From contig NZ_JAFBBU010000001.1 of the NCBI RefSeq assembly GCF_016907385.1, positions 2,294,001-2,358,000 on the forward strand: DNA of 64,000 nt. The letters run 5' to 3'. Shown one piece after another: positions 16,780 to 25,357 of this stretch. Made by a program: the position numbers and the translations under genes. The number at the start of each line of letters is the position of its first letter. Position 1 is the first letter of the stretch. Source of the stretch: Subtercola frigoramans. Its GTDB lineage: Bacteria; Actinomycetota; Actinomycetes; Actinomycetales; Microbacteriaceae. The notes below the pieces were generated by a model. It made no database searches. It was given only the letters and a program-made list of their open reading frames with translations, and was not told the DNA's origin.

Positions 16780-17709
16780 ATGTCTGAATCAGCGGGAGAC
16801 CCGCCACAATTTGCGCCGATCCTTGCCCGGACCACAGCCGTTCATCAGCCCGTCGGGCCAGCCACCTACGACTGCATCAAGATCATCGTTGTACGTTCCG
16901 GGTCAGCCGTCCTGTTCAGCGAGTTCGGCGAGAAACGAGTCCGAGATGGTGACGTCGTCGTGCTCGCGCCGAACGTGCTGTGCGGAAGCGAACCTGAGGG
17001 TTGGATCACGGTAACGACGATCTACATCGATCGTCGTTACCTGATCGACCAGTTCTACTGGCAACACTGTGGTGAAGTTCGTGACCATCTTGATGCTGCT
17101 GACTACCTCGAAGCCCGTTACAGCGAGCCCGCCCAAATACTGCACCTAGGCGAGCAACGCGCCGGGCATCTAATGCCATGGCTCGATGAACTTGTGGCAC
17201 TCAGCCTCGACCACAACTTCGAAGCCCACTTCTACCGCATGCAAGCCCTGTTATTTGCGGTGCTCGACATCATCGTGCCCCACATCAGAACATCTCCCAC
17301 TAGGCGCTCCCCTCTGCAACGGGCGAGGACGGCCGTGGGACCGGCGCGGTTCCGACCGCTTCGTGAAGAGGCGCTCCAAACACGAGAGCTACTGAGATCC
17401 GCCCTGACCAAACGATGGACGCTTGAGACGCTCGCCGAAGAGGTTCATCTGTCACCGACCCACCTCTCCCGCGTATTCGTCGAGGCTTTTGGCCGCACTC
17501 CGTTGTCGTACTTGAACATGCTCCGCTCAGAGGAGATGGCCAGACTGCTCCGTCAAACTGACCTCCCGATAGGGACCATTGCGCCTCAGGTCGGCTGGGC
17601 CGATCCTGGCCACGCCGCACGAGTTTTCCGCGAGCACGTTGGCGTCACCCCGAGCCGATACCGGGCCATGGACATGCCTGCGGGCGAGTCGACGGCTAGG
17701 CCGATCTGA
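16780..17709 (+). CDS. AraC-family transcriptional regulator
   Basis: This 309 aa protein has an N-terminal cupin-like sensing region (residues 1-150, IIVVRSGSAVLFSEFGEKRVRDGDVVVL) and a C-terminal AraC DNA-binding domain with two helix-turn-helix units: TLETLAEEVHLSPTHLSRVF and LPIGTIAPQVGWADPGHAARVF, followed by GVTPSRYR. It stands directly before the conjugation operon on the same strand, so it could control that operon or the cargo genes; ligand unknown. Confidence 0.9.
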   Translation: MSESAGDPPQFAPILARTTAVHQPVGPATYDCIKIIVVRSGSAVLFSEFGEKRVRDGDVVVLAPNVLCGSEPEGWITVTTIYIDRRYLIDQFYWQHCGEVRDHLDAADYLEARYSEPAQILHLGEQRAGHLMPWLDELVALSLDHNFEAHFYRMQALLFAVLDIIVPHIRTSPTRRSPLQRARTAVGPARFRPLREEALQTRELLRSALTKRWTLETLAEEVHLSPTHLSRVFVEAFGRTPLSYLNMLRSEEMARLLRQTDLPIGTIAPQVGWADPGHAARVFREHVGVTPSRYRAMDMPAGESTARPI

Positions 17710-17720
17710 CCATCTTGTAG

Positions 17721-17732
17721 GTCGATATCGAC
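17721..17732. repeat. 12-bp perfect palindrome GTCGATATCGAC
   Basis: A perfect palindrome lies 12 bases after the AraC stop codon, in the 219-base gap before the ArdC operon. It could be a regulator site. The gap also has GGAC/GTCC at about 17742-17754. Confidence 0.3.
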
Positions 17733-17867
17733 ATGTTTCACGGACGGCAGGTCCGCCGACTTATGAGGGCTGGTAGGCCGGACTGATCGTCAGGTTCAGC
17801 GCAGCACCTGGTGGTCGCTCTCAGCATTGTCGCTGTCTGTCGTCCGTCTCACTTCACTGACTCGTCT

Positions 17868-17881
17868 GGCGTACCTCATGG
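17868..17881 (+). promoter_or_regulatory. Shared leader motif, copy 1 (GGCGTACCTCATGG)
   Basis: Contains GTACCT with the final T 52 bases before the ArdC start. The same core recurs before seven other transfer-region genes. Confidence 0.45.
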
Positions 17882-17928
17882 TCGCAAGGCTCACCCACTC
17901 TCGGGGGAGCCTCCGGGGAGGAGGAGTG

Positions 17929-19023
17929 ATGGCGACGGCGGATGAGGCCATAGCTGCGCGGGATGCGAAGCTCGATGCCCTCCACGACAAACTAGCCACT
18001 GCGGTCGAGCAACTTGTGTCGGGTAGCGACTGGCGGCAGGCGTTGGAGTTCGCCGCCCGGTTCCGCGCCCGCTCGTTTAACAACACGTTGCTGATTTGGG
18101 CGCAGCACCAGTCGGCGTTTGAGGTGGGTCGAGTGTCGGAGCCGATGCCGTCGTATGTGGCGGGGTTCAAGCAGTGGCAGTCCCTCGGGCGGCAAGTCTC
18201 GAAGGGGCAGTCGGGGTACATGATTTTCGCCCCGGTCACGGGGCGGTTTGCCTCTGCGACACCGTCAGTGGCGGAGTCGTGGCGAAGGTTGGGTCGCTTC
18301 GAGAGGCCCAAGCCCGGCGAGGCTGTCCGTTCTCGCCTGGTCGGGGTGCGTCCGACCTATGTGTGGGATGCCTCGCAGACAGCAGGCGATCCGATCCCCG
18401 AGCCTCCTCGCCCGCATCTGTTGGAAGGCGAAGCGCCCGCCCGTCTCTGGGACGGTCTTGCGGCGCGGGTGGAGGCTGAGGGGTTCGCGGTGTTGCGTGT
18501 GCCGCATGAGGGAATGATCCACGGGGCGAACGGGGTGACCGATTTTGCGGCGCGGACGGTGGCGGTGCGGGAGAACATGGACCCGGCTGCACAGGTGAAG
18601 ACCCTCGCCCACGAGCTCGCCCATGTGCTGTTGCACGGCCCGGACAATGCGGACGCGACCGGCCATCGTGGAATTGGTGAGGTGGAGGCTGAGTCTGTCG
18701 CGTTGATGATCGGTGCCGCGCACGGCATGGACACCAGCAGCTACACGATCCCCTACGTCACCGGGTGGGCCAGCAACGTTGACGGGCGATCTCCGGTCGA
18801 GGTGGTGCAGGCCACTGGTGAACGCGTCCGCAAGACCGCCGCAACGATCCTCGATAACCTCGACACGGCACAGATAGGCAACGGCGACCCTCCCGGACAC
18901 ATCCGCGACACCCCAGCAACTCGGACCTCGAGCCCGCTACGCGAGCCGGTGGTGGAGTCAGCCAGTGATCCTCTGACCGAGTCGTCGCAGCGACGCTCTT
19001 CTGCTGCGGTGAGGAGCCTGTGA
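17929..19023 (+). CDS. ArdC-like antirestriction protein with zinc metallopeptidase domain
   Basis: This 364 aa protein begins with an ArdC-type ssDNA-binding domain (RARSFNNTLLIWAQHQ, FKQWQSLGRQVSKGQSGYMIF, residues about 45-105). A metallopeptidase domain with HELAHVLLH (HExxH, about 224-232) and a downstream E in EVEAESVALMIG follows. ATG 17929 is chosen because GGGGAGGAGGA stands before it. ArdC proteins shield incoming single-stranded plasmid DNA from host restriction early after conjugation. It is the first gene of a run whose members overlap by 1-4 bases. Confidence 0.88.
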   Translation: MATADEAIAARDAKLDALHDKLATAVEQLVSGSDWRQALEFAARFRARSFNNTLLIWAQHQSAFEVGRVSEPMPSYVAGFKQWQSLGRQVSKGQSGYMIFAPVTGRFASATPSVAESWRRLGRFERPKPGEAVRSRLVGVRPTYVWDASQTAGDPIPEPPRPHLLEGEAPARLWDGLAARVEAEGFAVLRVPHEGMIHGANGVTDFAARTVAVRENMDPAAQVKTLAHELAHVLLHGPDNADATGHRGIGEVEAESVALMIGAAHGMDTSSYTIPYVTGWASNVDGRSPVEVVQATGERVRKTAATILDNLDTAQIGNGDPPGHIRDTPATRTSSPLREPVVESASDPLTESSQRRSSAAVRSL

Positions 19024-19934
19024 TGGGCATCATCGACGTGTTCCCACTACTCGCCGGTCTGTCCCTGCGCGATGCGGCTAGGTTGTTGGTGGCGGAGGGT
19101 GCGCCCGTGTTCCCGTGCGTGCCGGGTGGGAAGCGTCCGCTCGTGGAGCATGGCTTCCACGACGCCACCACCAACCCTGCCCAAGTTGAGGCGTGGTGGC
19201 GTCGGTGTCCGCAGGCGAACATCGGCATCCCCACCGGAACCGCCTCCGGCGTTGAGGTCGTGGATGTCGATGTGCATACCGCTGGTACCGGGTTCCCGGC
19301 GTTTCGTGCTGCGCACCGCGAAGGTCACGCCGCCGGATGGGCAGCACTAGTTCGCACCCCATCGGGCGGGCTGCACGCCTACTACCCGGCCGACGCCGAC
19401 AGGTCACAGCCGTCCTGGCAAGCCGCACGTGCGCACGTGGACTTCCGAGGTGCGGGAGCCTACATCATCGCCCCACCCTCGCTGATCGCCCGCCCGAACG
19501 GGACCCGGGTGCCTTACCGGCTGGTCATCGTCAACGGCAACACTGCCGAACCGGTGGAGGCGGCAAGGCTGCGCGACTTCCTCGACCCCCGAGCGGCAGT
19601 CCCATTCACGAGCGCCCGCGCGGTACGGGGTGTCCAGCGGGATGCGGATGTGAAGGTGCTGGCGGGGTGGGTTGCCAGCCGTAGTGAGGGTGAACGTAAC
19701 CGGGGTCTGTTTTGGGCGGCTTGCCGACTCGCAGAGGCCGGCACTCCCCCGTCCGCTGCACTGGATGCGTTGGGGCCAGCGGCGAACCACGCCGGGTTGG
19801 GTGCAAGGGAGATAGTGGCGACGATCCGCTCCGCATACCGCACCACCCACACCGACCACAGTCGCGAAGCGACTCCGCCCGCAGTCGATGAACGTCGCGC
19901 GATGGGCGAGTCGTCGGGGCGGGTGCTGTCATGA
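19023..19934 (+). CDS. Bifunctional primase-polymerase (PrimPol) domain protein
   Basis: The 303 aa protein has an N-terminal PrimPol domain: VFPCVPGGKRPLVEHGFHDAT, WWRRCPQANIGIPTG, then the catalytic acidic pair VVDVDVH and TPSGGLHAYY. It likely primes complementary-strand synthesis after transfer or helps element replication. A helical C-terminal part (VLAGWVASRSEGERNRGLFWAACRLAEAG) follows. ATG 19023 overlaps the preceding stop by one base; GTG 19020 is also possible. No helicase domain is fused. Confidence 0.85.
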   Translation: MGIIDVFPLLAGLSLRDAARLLVAEGAPVFPCVPGGKRPLVEHGFHDATTNPAQVEAWWRRCPQANIGIPTGTASGVEVVDVDVHTAGTGFPAFRAAHREGHAAGWAALVRTPSGGLHAYYPADADRSQPSWQAARAHVDFRGAGAYIIAPPSLIARPNGTRVPYRLVIVNGNTAEPVEAARLRDFLDPRAAVPFTSARAVRGVQRDADVKVLAGWVASRSEGERNRGLFWAACRLAEAGTPPSAALDALGPAANHAGLGAREIVATIRSAYRTTHTDHSREATPPAVDERRAMGESSGRVLS

Positions 19935-20638
19935 GTGAGCTGGTCGTGGTGCGGGGTCGGCGCTTGGCGGTGGTGACGGCGATCGTCGGGACGGTGTTCA
20001 TCGCGGCCGGTGCGTTCTGGCTTTCCTTCACCGCCCTGGCGGATCTTGCCCGAAGGTCAGGGATCGAGGCAGGTCAGGCGTGGGCATGGCCGCTGATCGT
20101 GGACGGCATCATCGTTGTCGCAACCGTCGCCGTCGTCGCGCTCGCCGGGCAACGCCGCCCGACCCGGTACCCGTGGACGTTGCTGGCTGCGGGGGCGATC
20201 GTGTCTGTCACGGCGAACGCGATTCATGCCATCATCGCCGCGGACAGCGACGTGCCGAGCGTGCTGGCCGCGAGCGTCGCAGCAGTGCCACCGCTTGTGC
20301 TGCTCGCGATCACCCACCTCACCGTGATCCTCACCCGCCCTGCAGTTGCGGAGCAGGACGCCGTCACTGCGCCGAGCTTGGCCGAGCGGACGGAACGCGA
20401 GCCGTCCGGTGTCCAGGAATCAACCACTGAATCACGGGAGCTTGTGCCGCTGCCAGTCCAGAAGGATGCGTCCGGCATGCCAAGTACGCGGCGTGCGGTG
20501 GCTGAGGAGTTGCGGGAGGTCCAGGGGTGGTCGAACAAGCAGATCGCCCGCCACCTCGGCGTGCACCCCTCAACCGTGGGCCGGTGGTTCACCCCACCCG
20601 CGCTCACCAGCACTGAGACGACGGAGGAAGACGGATGA
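19931..20638 (+). CDS. DUF2637-type membrane protein with C-terminal HTH
   Basis: The 235 aa protein has four hydrophobic helices in residues 10-135 (VVTAIVGTVFIAAGAFWLSF, PLIVDGIIVVATVAVVAL, LLAAGAIVSVTANAIHAIIA, VPPLVLLAITHLTVIL). This is the DUF2637 pattern of actinobacterial mobile elements (Spd-like). The C-terminus has a helix-turn-helix, EVQGWSNKQIARHLGVHPSTVGRWF. It may be a membrane-tethered factor for plasmid spread or control. It overlaps both neighbours by ATGA. Confidence 0.8.
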   Translation: MSELVVVRGRRLAVVTAIVGTVFIAAGAFWLSFTALADLARRSGIEAGQAWAWPLIVDGIIVVATVAVVALAGQRRPTRYPWTLLAAGAIVSVTANAIHAIIAADSDVPSVLAASVAAVPPLVLLAITHLTVILTRPAVAEQDAVTAPSLAERTEREPSGVQESTTESRELVPLPVQKDASGMPSTRRAVAEELREVQGWSNKQIARHLGVHPSTVGRWFTPPALTSTETTEEDG

Positions 20639-21078
20639 ACGACCAAGAGATGCCGCAACGTGACCCGCGCAAGGAAACAGAAGAACCCACCGTGCGCCCC
20701 GATGCCGAGAAGGCTTCCAGCGAAGCGGAGCGGTCGGCGTTCGCGATGCACCGCGACCCATCCCTCGCGGCTGGTAGGTCGGGTCGGCGGGGCGGGCGCG
20801 GGATCGAGTGGGTGCGGCCGTCGGATCTGATCGCCGCTACCAGCGCCCGGGCCGCGGGACGCGGCATCGACTTTCAGGCTGAGCTCGCCCGCCAAGCGCG
20901 CCGCGCACCTGGCCAGGCGGTTCGCGCCGGGCGAGACGGAGTACGTGCCGTGCGGGAACGTGCGGGAACGCGACCTCGCCGCGTCCAAAGCACCTCGCCT
21001 GAGCCGGACGTGTTCGACGCCGGTTACCGCCGTCCCTCGTCGTCGTGGGTGCGCCCCTCCGGGATTGGTCTGGGGTGA
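20635..21078 (+). CDS. Small basic element protein, unknown function
   Basis: This 147 aa arginine-rich protein has no recognised domain. A segment RGGRGIEWVRPSDLIAATSARAAGRGIDFQAELARQARR recurs in my experience in proteins at this place of actinobacterial elements. It overlaps the DUF2637 gene by 4 bases and is in the same operon. Confidence 0.65.
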   Translation: MNDQEMPQRDPRKETEEPTVRPDAEKASSEAERSAFAMHRDPSLAAGRSGRRGGRGIEWVRPSDLIAATSARAAGRGIDFQAELARQARRAPGQAVRAGRDGVRAVRERAGTRPRRVQSTSPEPDVFDAGYRRPSSSWVRPSGIGLG

Positions 21079-21159
21079 GCTGACATGCCCGCGCTTCCTG
21101 GACGCCGTCACGGTGATGCTGGAGAGCGCGTGCGCACCTCACTTCCAGGAGGTGCCCCC

Positions 21160-22020
21160 ATGTCACAACACCCACACACCAACCGGCCAGGGTTCGAGAA
21201 CTCCGAGAACCTTCGCATCCTGCTGAACAGACTCCACGACGCCGGTGCTCACGCCTGGCAAAGCGATGCGGACGCGGCAGCGTTGATGCGCCACGCCGCG
21301 ACCAAGTACGCCGCTCTCGCCCGCAAGCACGGGCTGGACCCGTGGGAAGCCGCCGCGGCGGCGTTCGAGGCAATGCGCACCCCAGCAGTACGGCGAGCAG
21401 ATGACCCGTGGGCGGTCATCACCCGTGCCGTGCAGGTCACCTGCATTGCCGAAGACCGCGCCAACGGACTGCTGTGCTCGGTGCATCAAGCCAGACGTCC
21501 CCGGTACTCGAGTTTCCATGACGCTGAACGGTTCTCCGACCGAGAGAACCCCCTCAGCGACTACCACCCCGCCTTCCACGTCGACCCCTTCGAAAACGAT
21601 CACAGCGAAGACGACGAGCCCGTGAGTGAGGACGACCGGTCGACGGGTGTGGGGTCGGCGGTCGAGGACACGATCGTCTTGTTCTGCCTCCTCGGCTGGG
21701 AACCCGAACTCGCCCACGCCGCAATCGACTACGTGTGCGCGCGGTTAGCGGAGTCAGCGTCACGCGCGGGCGCGTACGAATCGTTACGGCGCGACCGTCA
21801 CGCCCGCGCCCTCCTCGATCTCCCCGCGCCATCGTGGTACCGGCTGCTGCGCATCGTCCTCGGCTCCCAAGACACCGCCCACACCGGCACGAACGCGGGC
21901 CGTGGGGTACTGCTGCGGCTACTCATCGGCGAACCCCTCCAGCACCTGCTCACTGACGAGGATCTCGTGCTGTCCGTCTCTCTCGCCGTGCCCGGGGTGT
22001 TGCGGGGGCGATCGGAATGA
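21160..22020 (+). CDS. Conserved element protein, unknown function
   Basis: The 286 aa protein starts at ATG 21160 with GGAGGT directly upstream; a longer frame from 21085 is less likely. Sequence such as YAALARKHGLDPWEAAAAAFEAMRTP and DPWAVITRAVQVTCIAEDRANGLL is helical and resembles small sigma-like or serine-arginine-rich element proteins, but no domain can be named. An acidic stretch (DDEPVSEDDRS) is in the middle. It overlaps the ParB-like gene by 4 bases. Confidence 0.65.
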   Translation: MSQHPHTNRPGFENSENLRILLNRLHDAGAHAWQSDADAAALMRHAATKYAALARKHGLDPWEAAAAAFEAMRTPAVRRADDPWAVITRAVQVTCIAEDRANGLLCSVHQARRPRYSSFHDAERFSDRENPLSDYHPAFHVDPFENDHSEDDEPVSEDDRSTGVGSAVEDTIVLFCLLGWEPELAHAAIDYVCARLAESASRAGAYESLRRDRHARALLDLPAPSWYRLLRIVLGSQDTAHTGTNAGRGVLLRLLIGEPLQHLLTDEDLVLSVSLAVPGVLRGRSE

Positions 22021-23096
22021 GCAGCCCCGGGCACATAGAGCTAGAACGGGCGGTCGATTCGATCTGGGCCGGACGTCGGCACCGGGAAGACTACGGCGAC
22101 CTCGACCCACTTGTGGCCTCAATCGAGCGCGACGGGCTGTTGCAGCCGATCACGATCACCCCGGACGGGATGCTGATCTGCGGCGCCCGACGCCTCACCG
22201 CGATCCGAAAGCTCGGGTGGAAGACCATCAACGTGTGGGTGCGGTCCGGGATCTCCACCACCCTCGGGCTACTCCTCGCCGAACAAGACGACAACCTCCT
22301 CCACAAGCCCCTCACCCGCACCGAAGAGGCAGCCCTTTACGCGGAACTGAAGGCGCTCATGGCCGACGATGCTGCCGGCCGTCAAGAAGCGTCACGGTTC
22401 ACCTCGAACCAGCAAAACCCCAGATCACACGGTGGTGCCACCGTGGCCCCACCGCCTCCGGGCGGTGTTGGAAAGACACGAGAACAGGCCGCGCTGATCG
22501 TGAGCGGCCGCAACGCCTACACCTCGCTGGAGCGAATCAACGAACTCCAGAAAATCGTTGCCGACCAGTCGCAGCCGACTGAAGTGCGAGTCCGTGCACA
22601 AACCGAGCTAGATGGCATCGACGAGGGCGGATCGATCACCGGTGCGCAGCAACGCATCCACGCAGCCCAAGCCCTCGCCGAACTCGACACCCTCGCCATA
22701 GACACCACACAGCCGGCCGGCATCCGAGAGACCGCCGCCGCCGGTGCTGCACGGTTACGAGAACTGGAAGACACCGCACGGGCGGCAGACCTGGAACGAC
22801 TCGCACAGATGGCGTTAGAGCGCGCGAAAGCTGCCACAAAGAAACGCCCCGCGCAACGCGCCGACGCGACCCGGCTGCGGGCGGTCGAGGACGAACCCCG
22901 CGCCCTGCTGCCGGTGCGTTCATTCGTCTACCTCTGGGACGAGCTCGCCGAATGGGCTGACCGGTACGACCCGGCCGTCATCGGTGCCGCACTGACACCA
23001 GAGCAATGGGAACGATTCGAAGCAACCCTCACGGCAACAATTCGGTTCGCCGATGCCGCCCGCACCGCCCGCACGCGGGGACGCGAAACCGCCTGA
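22017..23096 (+). CDS. ParB/Srx-fold nuclease-like protein
   Basis: The 359 aa protein has an N-terminal ParB N-terminal domain: ERAVDSIWAGRRHREDYGDLDPLVASIERDGLLQPITITPDG and the GxRR motif LICGARRLTAIRKLGW (about residues 58-73). The rest is a long helical region without the usual ParB helix-turn-helix. It may act in partition or control, or as a sequence-specific nuclease. It closes the ArdC-PrimPol operon. Confidence 0.82.
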   Translation: MSSPGHIELERAVDSIWAGRRHREDYGDLDPLVASIERDGLLQPITITPDGMLICGARRLTAIRKLGWKTINVWVRSGISTTLGLLLAEQDDNLLHKPLTRTEEAALYAELKALMADDAAGRQEASRFTSNQQNPRSHGGATVAPPPPGGVGKTREQAALIVSGRNAYTSLERINELQKIVADQSQPTEVRVRAQTELDGIDEGGSITGAQQRIHAAQALAELDTLAIDTTQPAGIRETAAAGAARLRELEDTARAADLERLAQMALERAKAATKKRPAQRADATRLRAVEDEPRALLPVRSFVYLWDELAEWADRYDPAVIGAALTPEQWERFEATLTATIRFADAARTARTRGRETA

Positions 23097-23120
23097 CCAC
23101 ACCTCCTGCCCGTGGGTTCG

Positions 23121-23137
23121 GGTGTGTACCTGCCTGG
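23121..23137 (+). promoter_or_regulatory. Shared leader motif, copy 2 (GTGTGTACCTGCCTGG)
   Basis: ACCT at 23128-23131, 35 bases before the start of the TcpC-like gene. Same core as copies at 17868, 26496, 30833, 33681, 34749, 37942 and 40352. Confidence 0.45.
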
Positions 23138-23166
23138 TGACCTGACCTCGTCGGAAGGAACCCAGG

Positions 23167-23862
23167 ATGAACCCCACGGATCGCCGCCGCTGTACCGTAC
23201 TGATCGCCGCTATCGCCGGCGGACTCGTGCTGGTACTCCTCATCGGGGTCGGCATCTACGGCCTCCTCCGCGGACCCGACACCGCTAGCCCCACGCCTTC
23301 AACGACGACGGCAACGGCCGCGCCGGCCCCCACGACTCCCGGCGATGCGGGACCGCGTCCGATCACGGGGCTTGGTGAGTCCGAGGAGTTCGCACGGCAG
23401 GTCGCGGAGGCGCTGTTCACCTGGAACACAACCAGCGGATACGGCCCCGCCGACTACGCACAAACACTGGCGGATATCACAGCGAGCGTCGAGGCGGATG
23501 CCGCCGCGACCGACGTGCGCGCCTACATCCCCACCCCTGCCGCCTGGGCGCAGCTCCGCACCCACCAGACCCGGCAGCGGCTGAGCATCGACACCATCGA
23601 CATCCCTGACGCGTGGGAGACCGCCGTGGCACAGGCCGCTCCCGGCCAGCTCCCCGACGGTGCCGTCGCGTACACGATCACCGGCACCCGACACCGGGAC
23701 GGCATCTGGAACACCGAACCCGTCACCACGGCACATCCGGTCGCGTTCACCGTGTTCCTCACCTGCGCCCCGGAACGCTCGACCGCGCCAGCGCCGGGCG
23801 ATGGAATCACTGAGACCTGCCAGTTGCTGCGGCTCTCGCAGCTCGACAATCCCCTGCGGTGA
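23167..23862 (+). CDS. Membrane-anchored conjugation protein, TcpC/VirB8-like
   Basis: The 231 aa protein has one N-terminal membrane segment (residues about 11-33, VLIAAIAGGLVLVLLIGVGIYGLL), then a Thr/Pro/Ala-rich linker and an extracytoplasmic domain (EFARQVAEALFTWNTTSGYGPADY...). This layout is that of TcpC/VirB8-like scaffold proteins of Gram-positive type IV secretion. The assignment is by architecture and position just before the M23 lytic gene. Confidence 0.6.
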   Translation: MNPTDRRRCTVLIAAIAGGLVLVLLIGVGIYGLLRGPDTASPTPSTTTATAAPAPTTPGDAGPRPITGLGESEEFARQVAEALFTWNTTSGYGPADYAQTLADITASVEADAAATDVRAYIPTPAAWAQLRTHQTRQRLSIDTIDIPDAWETAVAQAAPGQLPDGAVAYTITGTRHRDGIWNTEPVTTAHPVAFTVFLTCAPERSTAPAPGDGITETCQLLRLSQLDNPLR

Positions 23863-23868
23863 ACTTTG

Positions 23869-25035
23869 ATGCTCCGCAAACTCCTCGCCACCCTCGCCCT
23901 CGCCGGAGTGTTCCTCGGCCCCACCGTTGCCGTTTTGTCCGTCGCAGTACTCGCCAATCCCGCAGTCGCGGCGTGCGCGCCGGGGTCGCTGACCGTCGGC
24001 CCAATTCCGGACTCGCTCACTGCGACGAGGAAGAACGGTGAGACGGTCACGCTGAACCGCCAGCAGCTCACTCACGCGGCGACGATCATCACTGTCGGCG
24101 GGCAAACCGATGGCGTCGGCCGTCCCGGCGTGACGATCGCGCTGATGGCCGCCCTCACCGAGTCCACCCTGCGGATGCTCGCCAATACCGGCACCTACCC
24201 CGAGTCCGGTGACTACTCGAACGACGGCAACGGCAGTGACCACGATTCTCTGGGCCTGTTCCAGATGCGCCCGCAATCCGGGTGGGGCAACGTCGCTGAG
24301 CTGATGGACCCGAACTATCAGGCACGCGCGTTCTACGGCGGACCCACCGGCCCCAACTACCCCTCACCACGCGGGCTCCTCGACATTTCCGGGTGGCAGC
24401 AACTCGACCCCGGCGAAGCAGCGCAAGCCGTCGAAGTCAGTGCGTACCCGGACAGATATCAGAGCTACCAGCCCGTCGCCGAGGCCATCCTCACCGCCCT
24501 CACCCGCCCCGCACCCACCACCGGGGGTGGCGGTGGTGTGGTGCCGGAGACAACGCGGGTCGTGTTCCCGCTCCCGGAGGGGACGTGGGTGCGGACGAGC
24601 CCGTTCGGGTGGCGCACCGACCCGATGACGTTCGAGCAGGCCTTCCATTCCGGCAGCGACTACGGTGCCGCAGACGGCACCCCCATCTACGCAGTCGCGG
24701 ACGGGATCGTAGTGCGCGCCGGATACACCGGCAGCTGGGGCGGACTCATCATCGTCGAACACACCATAGGCGGACAGCGCATCGCCTCCTACTACGCGCA
24801 CATGTGGGAGCAGGGCATCCACGTCACCGAAGGCATGACCGTCACCGCCGGTCAGCACATCGGCGACGTCGGCTCCTCCGGCAAATCCACCGGTGCACAC
24901 CTGCACCTCGAAATCCGTCCCGGAGGCCAGGGGCAACCCGCGATCGACGCCGACCAATGGCTCACCGACCACGGCGCAGAAGGCATCACGGGCGGCAGCT
25001 CGCGGGCGACCTGCACACTCGGAGGTCGGGCCTAA
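23869..25035 (+). CDS. Secreted M23 peptidase, VirB1-like cell-wall lytic protein
   Basis: The 388 aa protein starts with a signal sequence (LLATLALAGVFLGPTVAVLSVAVLANPAVAAC). Residues 65-200 resemble a lysozyme-like wall-binding part (ALTESTLRMLAN, DSLGLFQMRPQSGWG). The C-terminal M23 domain has zinc ligands in FHSGSDYGA and GAHLHLEIR. It would open peptidoglycan for the mating channel. ATG 23869 is used; TTG 23866 is the alternative. Its stop overlaps the next start (TAATG). Confidence 0.9.
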   Translation: MLRKLLATLALAGVFLGPTVAVLSVAVLANPAVAACAPGSLTVGPIPDSLTATRKNGETVTLNRQQLTHAATIITVGGQTDGVGRPGVTIALMAALTESTLRMLANTGTYPESGDYSNDGNGSDHDSLGLFQMRPQSGWGNVAELMDPNYQARAFYGGPTGPNYPSPRGLLDISGWQQLDPGEAAQAVEVSAYPDRYQSYQPVAEAILTALTRPAPTTGGGGGVVPETTRVVFPLPEGTWVRTSPFGWRTDPMTFEQAFHSGSDYGAADGTPIYAVADGIVVRAGYTGSWGGLIIVEHTIGGQRIASYYAHMWEQGIHVTEGMTVTAGQHIGDVGSSGKSTGAHLHLEIRPGGQGQPAIDADQWLTDHGAEGITGGSSRATCTLGGRA

Positions 25036-25301
25036 TGGACGTGTTCCCCGACTTCGGTTCTGTGGGCGGCAGCAGCGACCTCCGCATGGTCGTCGGCGCC
25101 TTGCTGATGTTCGTGCTCATCATTGCCGTGCTCATGCTTATCGTCTCCGCGATCATCTGGGCCATCGCCTCCGGCACCGGCAATCACCACACGGCGACCA
25201 AAGCCCGAACCGGCTCCTGGGTCGCCCTCGGCGCCGCCGCCCTCGCCGGAGCCGGCGTCACCTGGGTCAACTTCCTCCTCGGTATCGGCGAGGGCCTGTA
25301 G
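25035..25301 (+). CDS. Small two-TM protein, DUF6112/pilin-like (copy 1)
   Basis: This 88 aa protein starts in the TAATG overlap with the M23 gene. It has two hydrophobic helices: MVVGALLMFVLIIAVLMLIVSAIIWAIASG and WVALGAAALAGAGVTWVNFLLGIG. This is the size and topology of VirB2/TrbC-like pilins and of DUF6112 proteins. A paralogue follows at 26555 after an inserted antisense gene. Confidence 0.75.
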   Translation: MDVFPDFGSVGGSSDLRMVVGALLMFVLIIAVLMLIVSAIIWAIASGTGNHHTATKARTGSWVALGAAALAGAGVTWVNFLLGIGEGL

Positions 25302-25357
25302 ACGAGGATGCTCGCCGATATACGGGAGCGGGGCGACCTAAGGGTCAGTGTTACGGG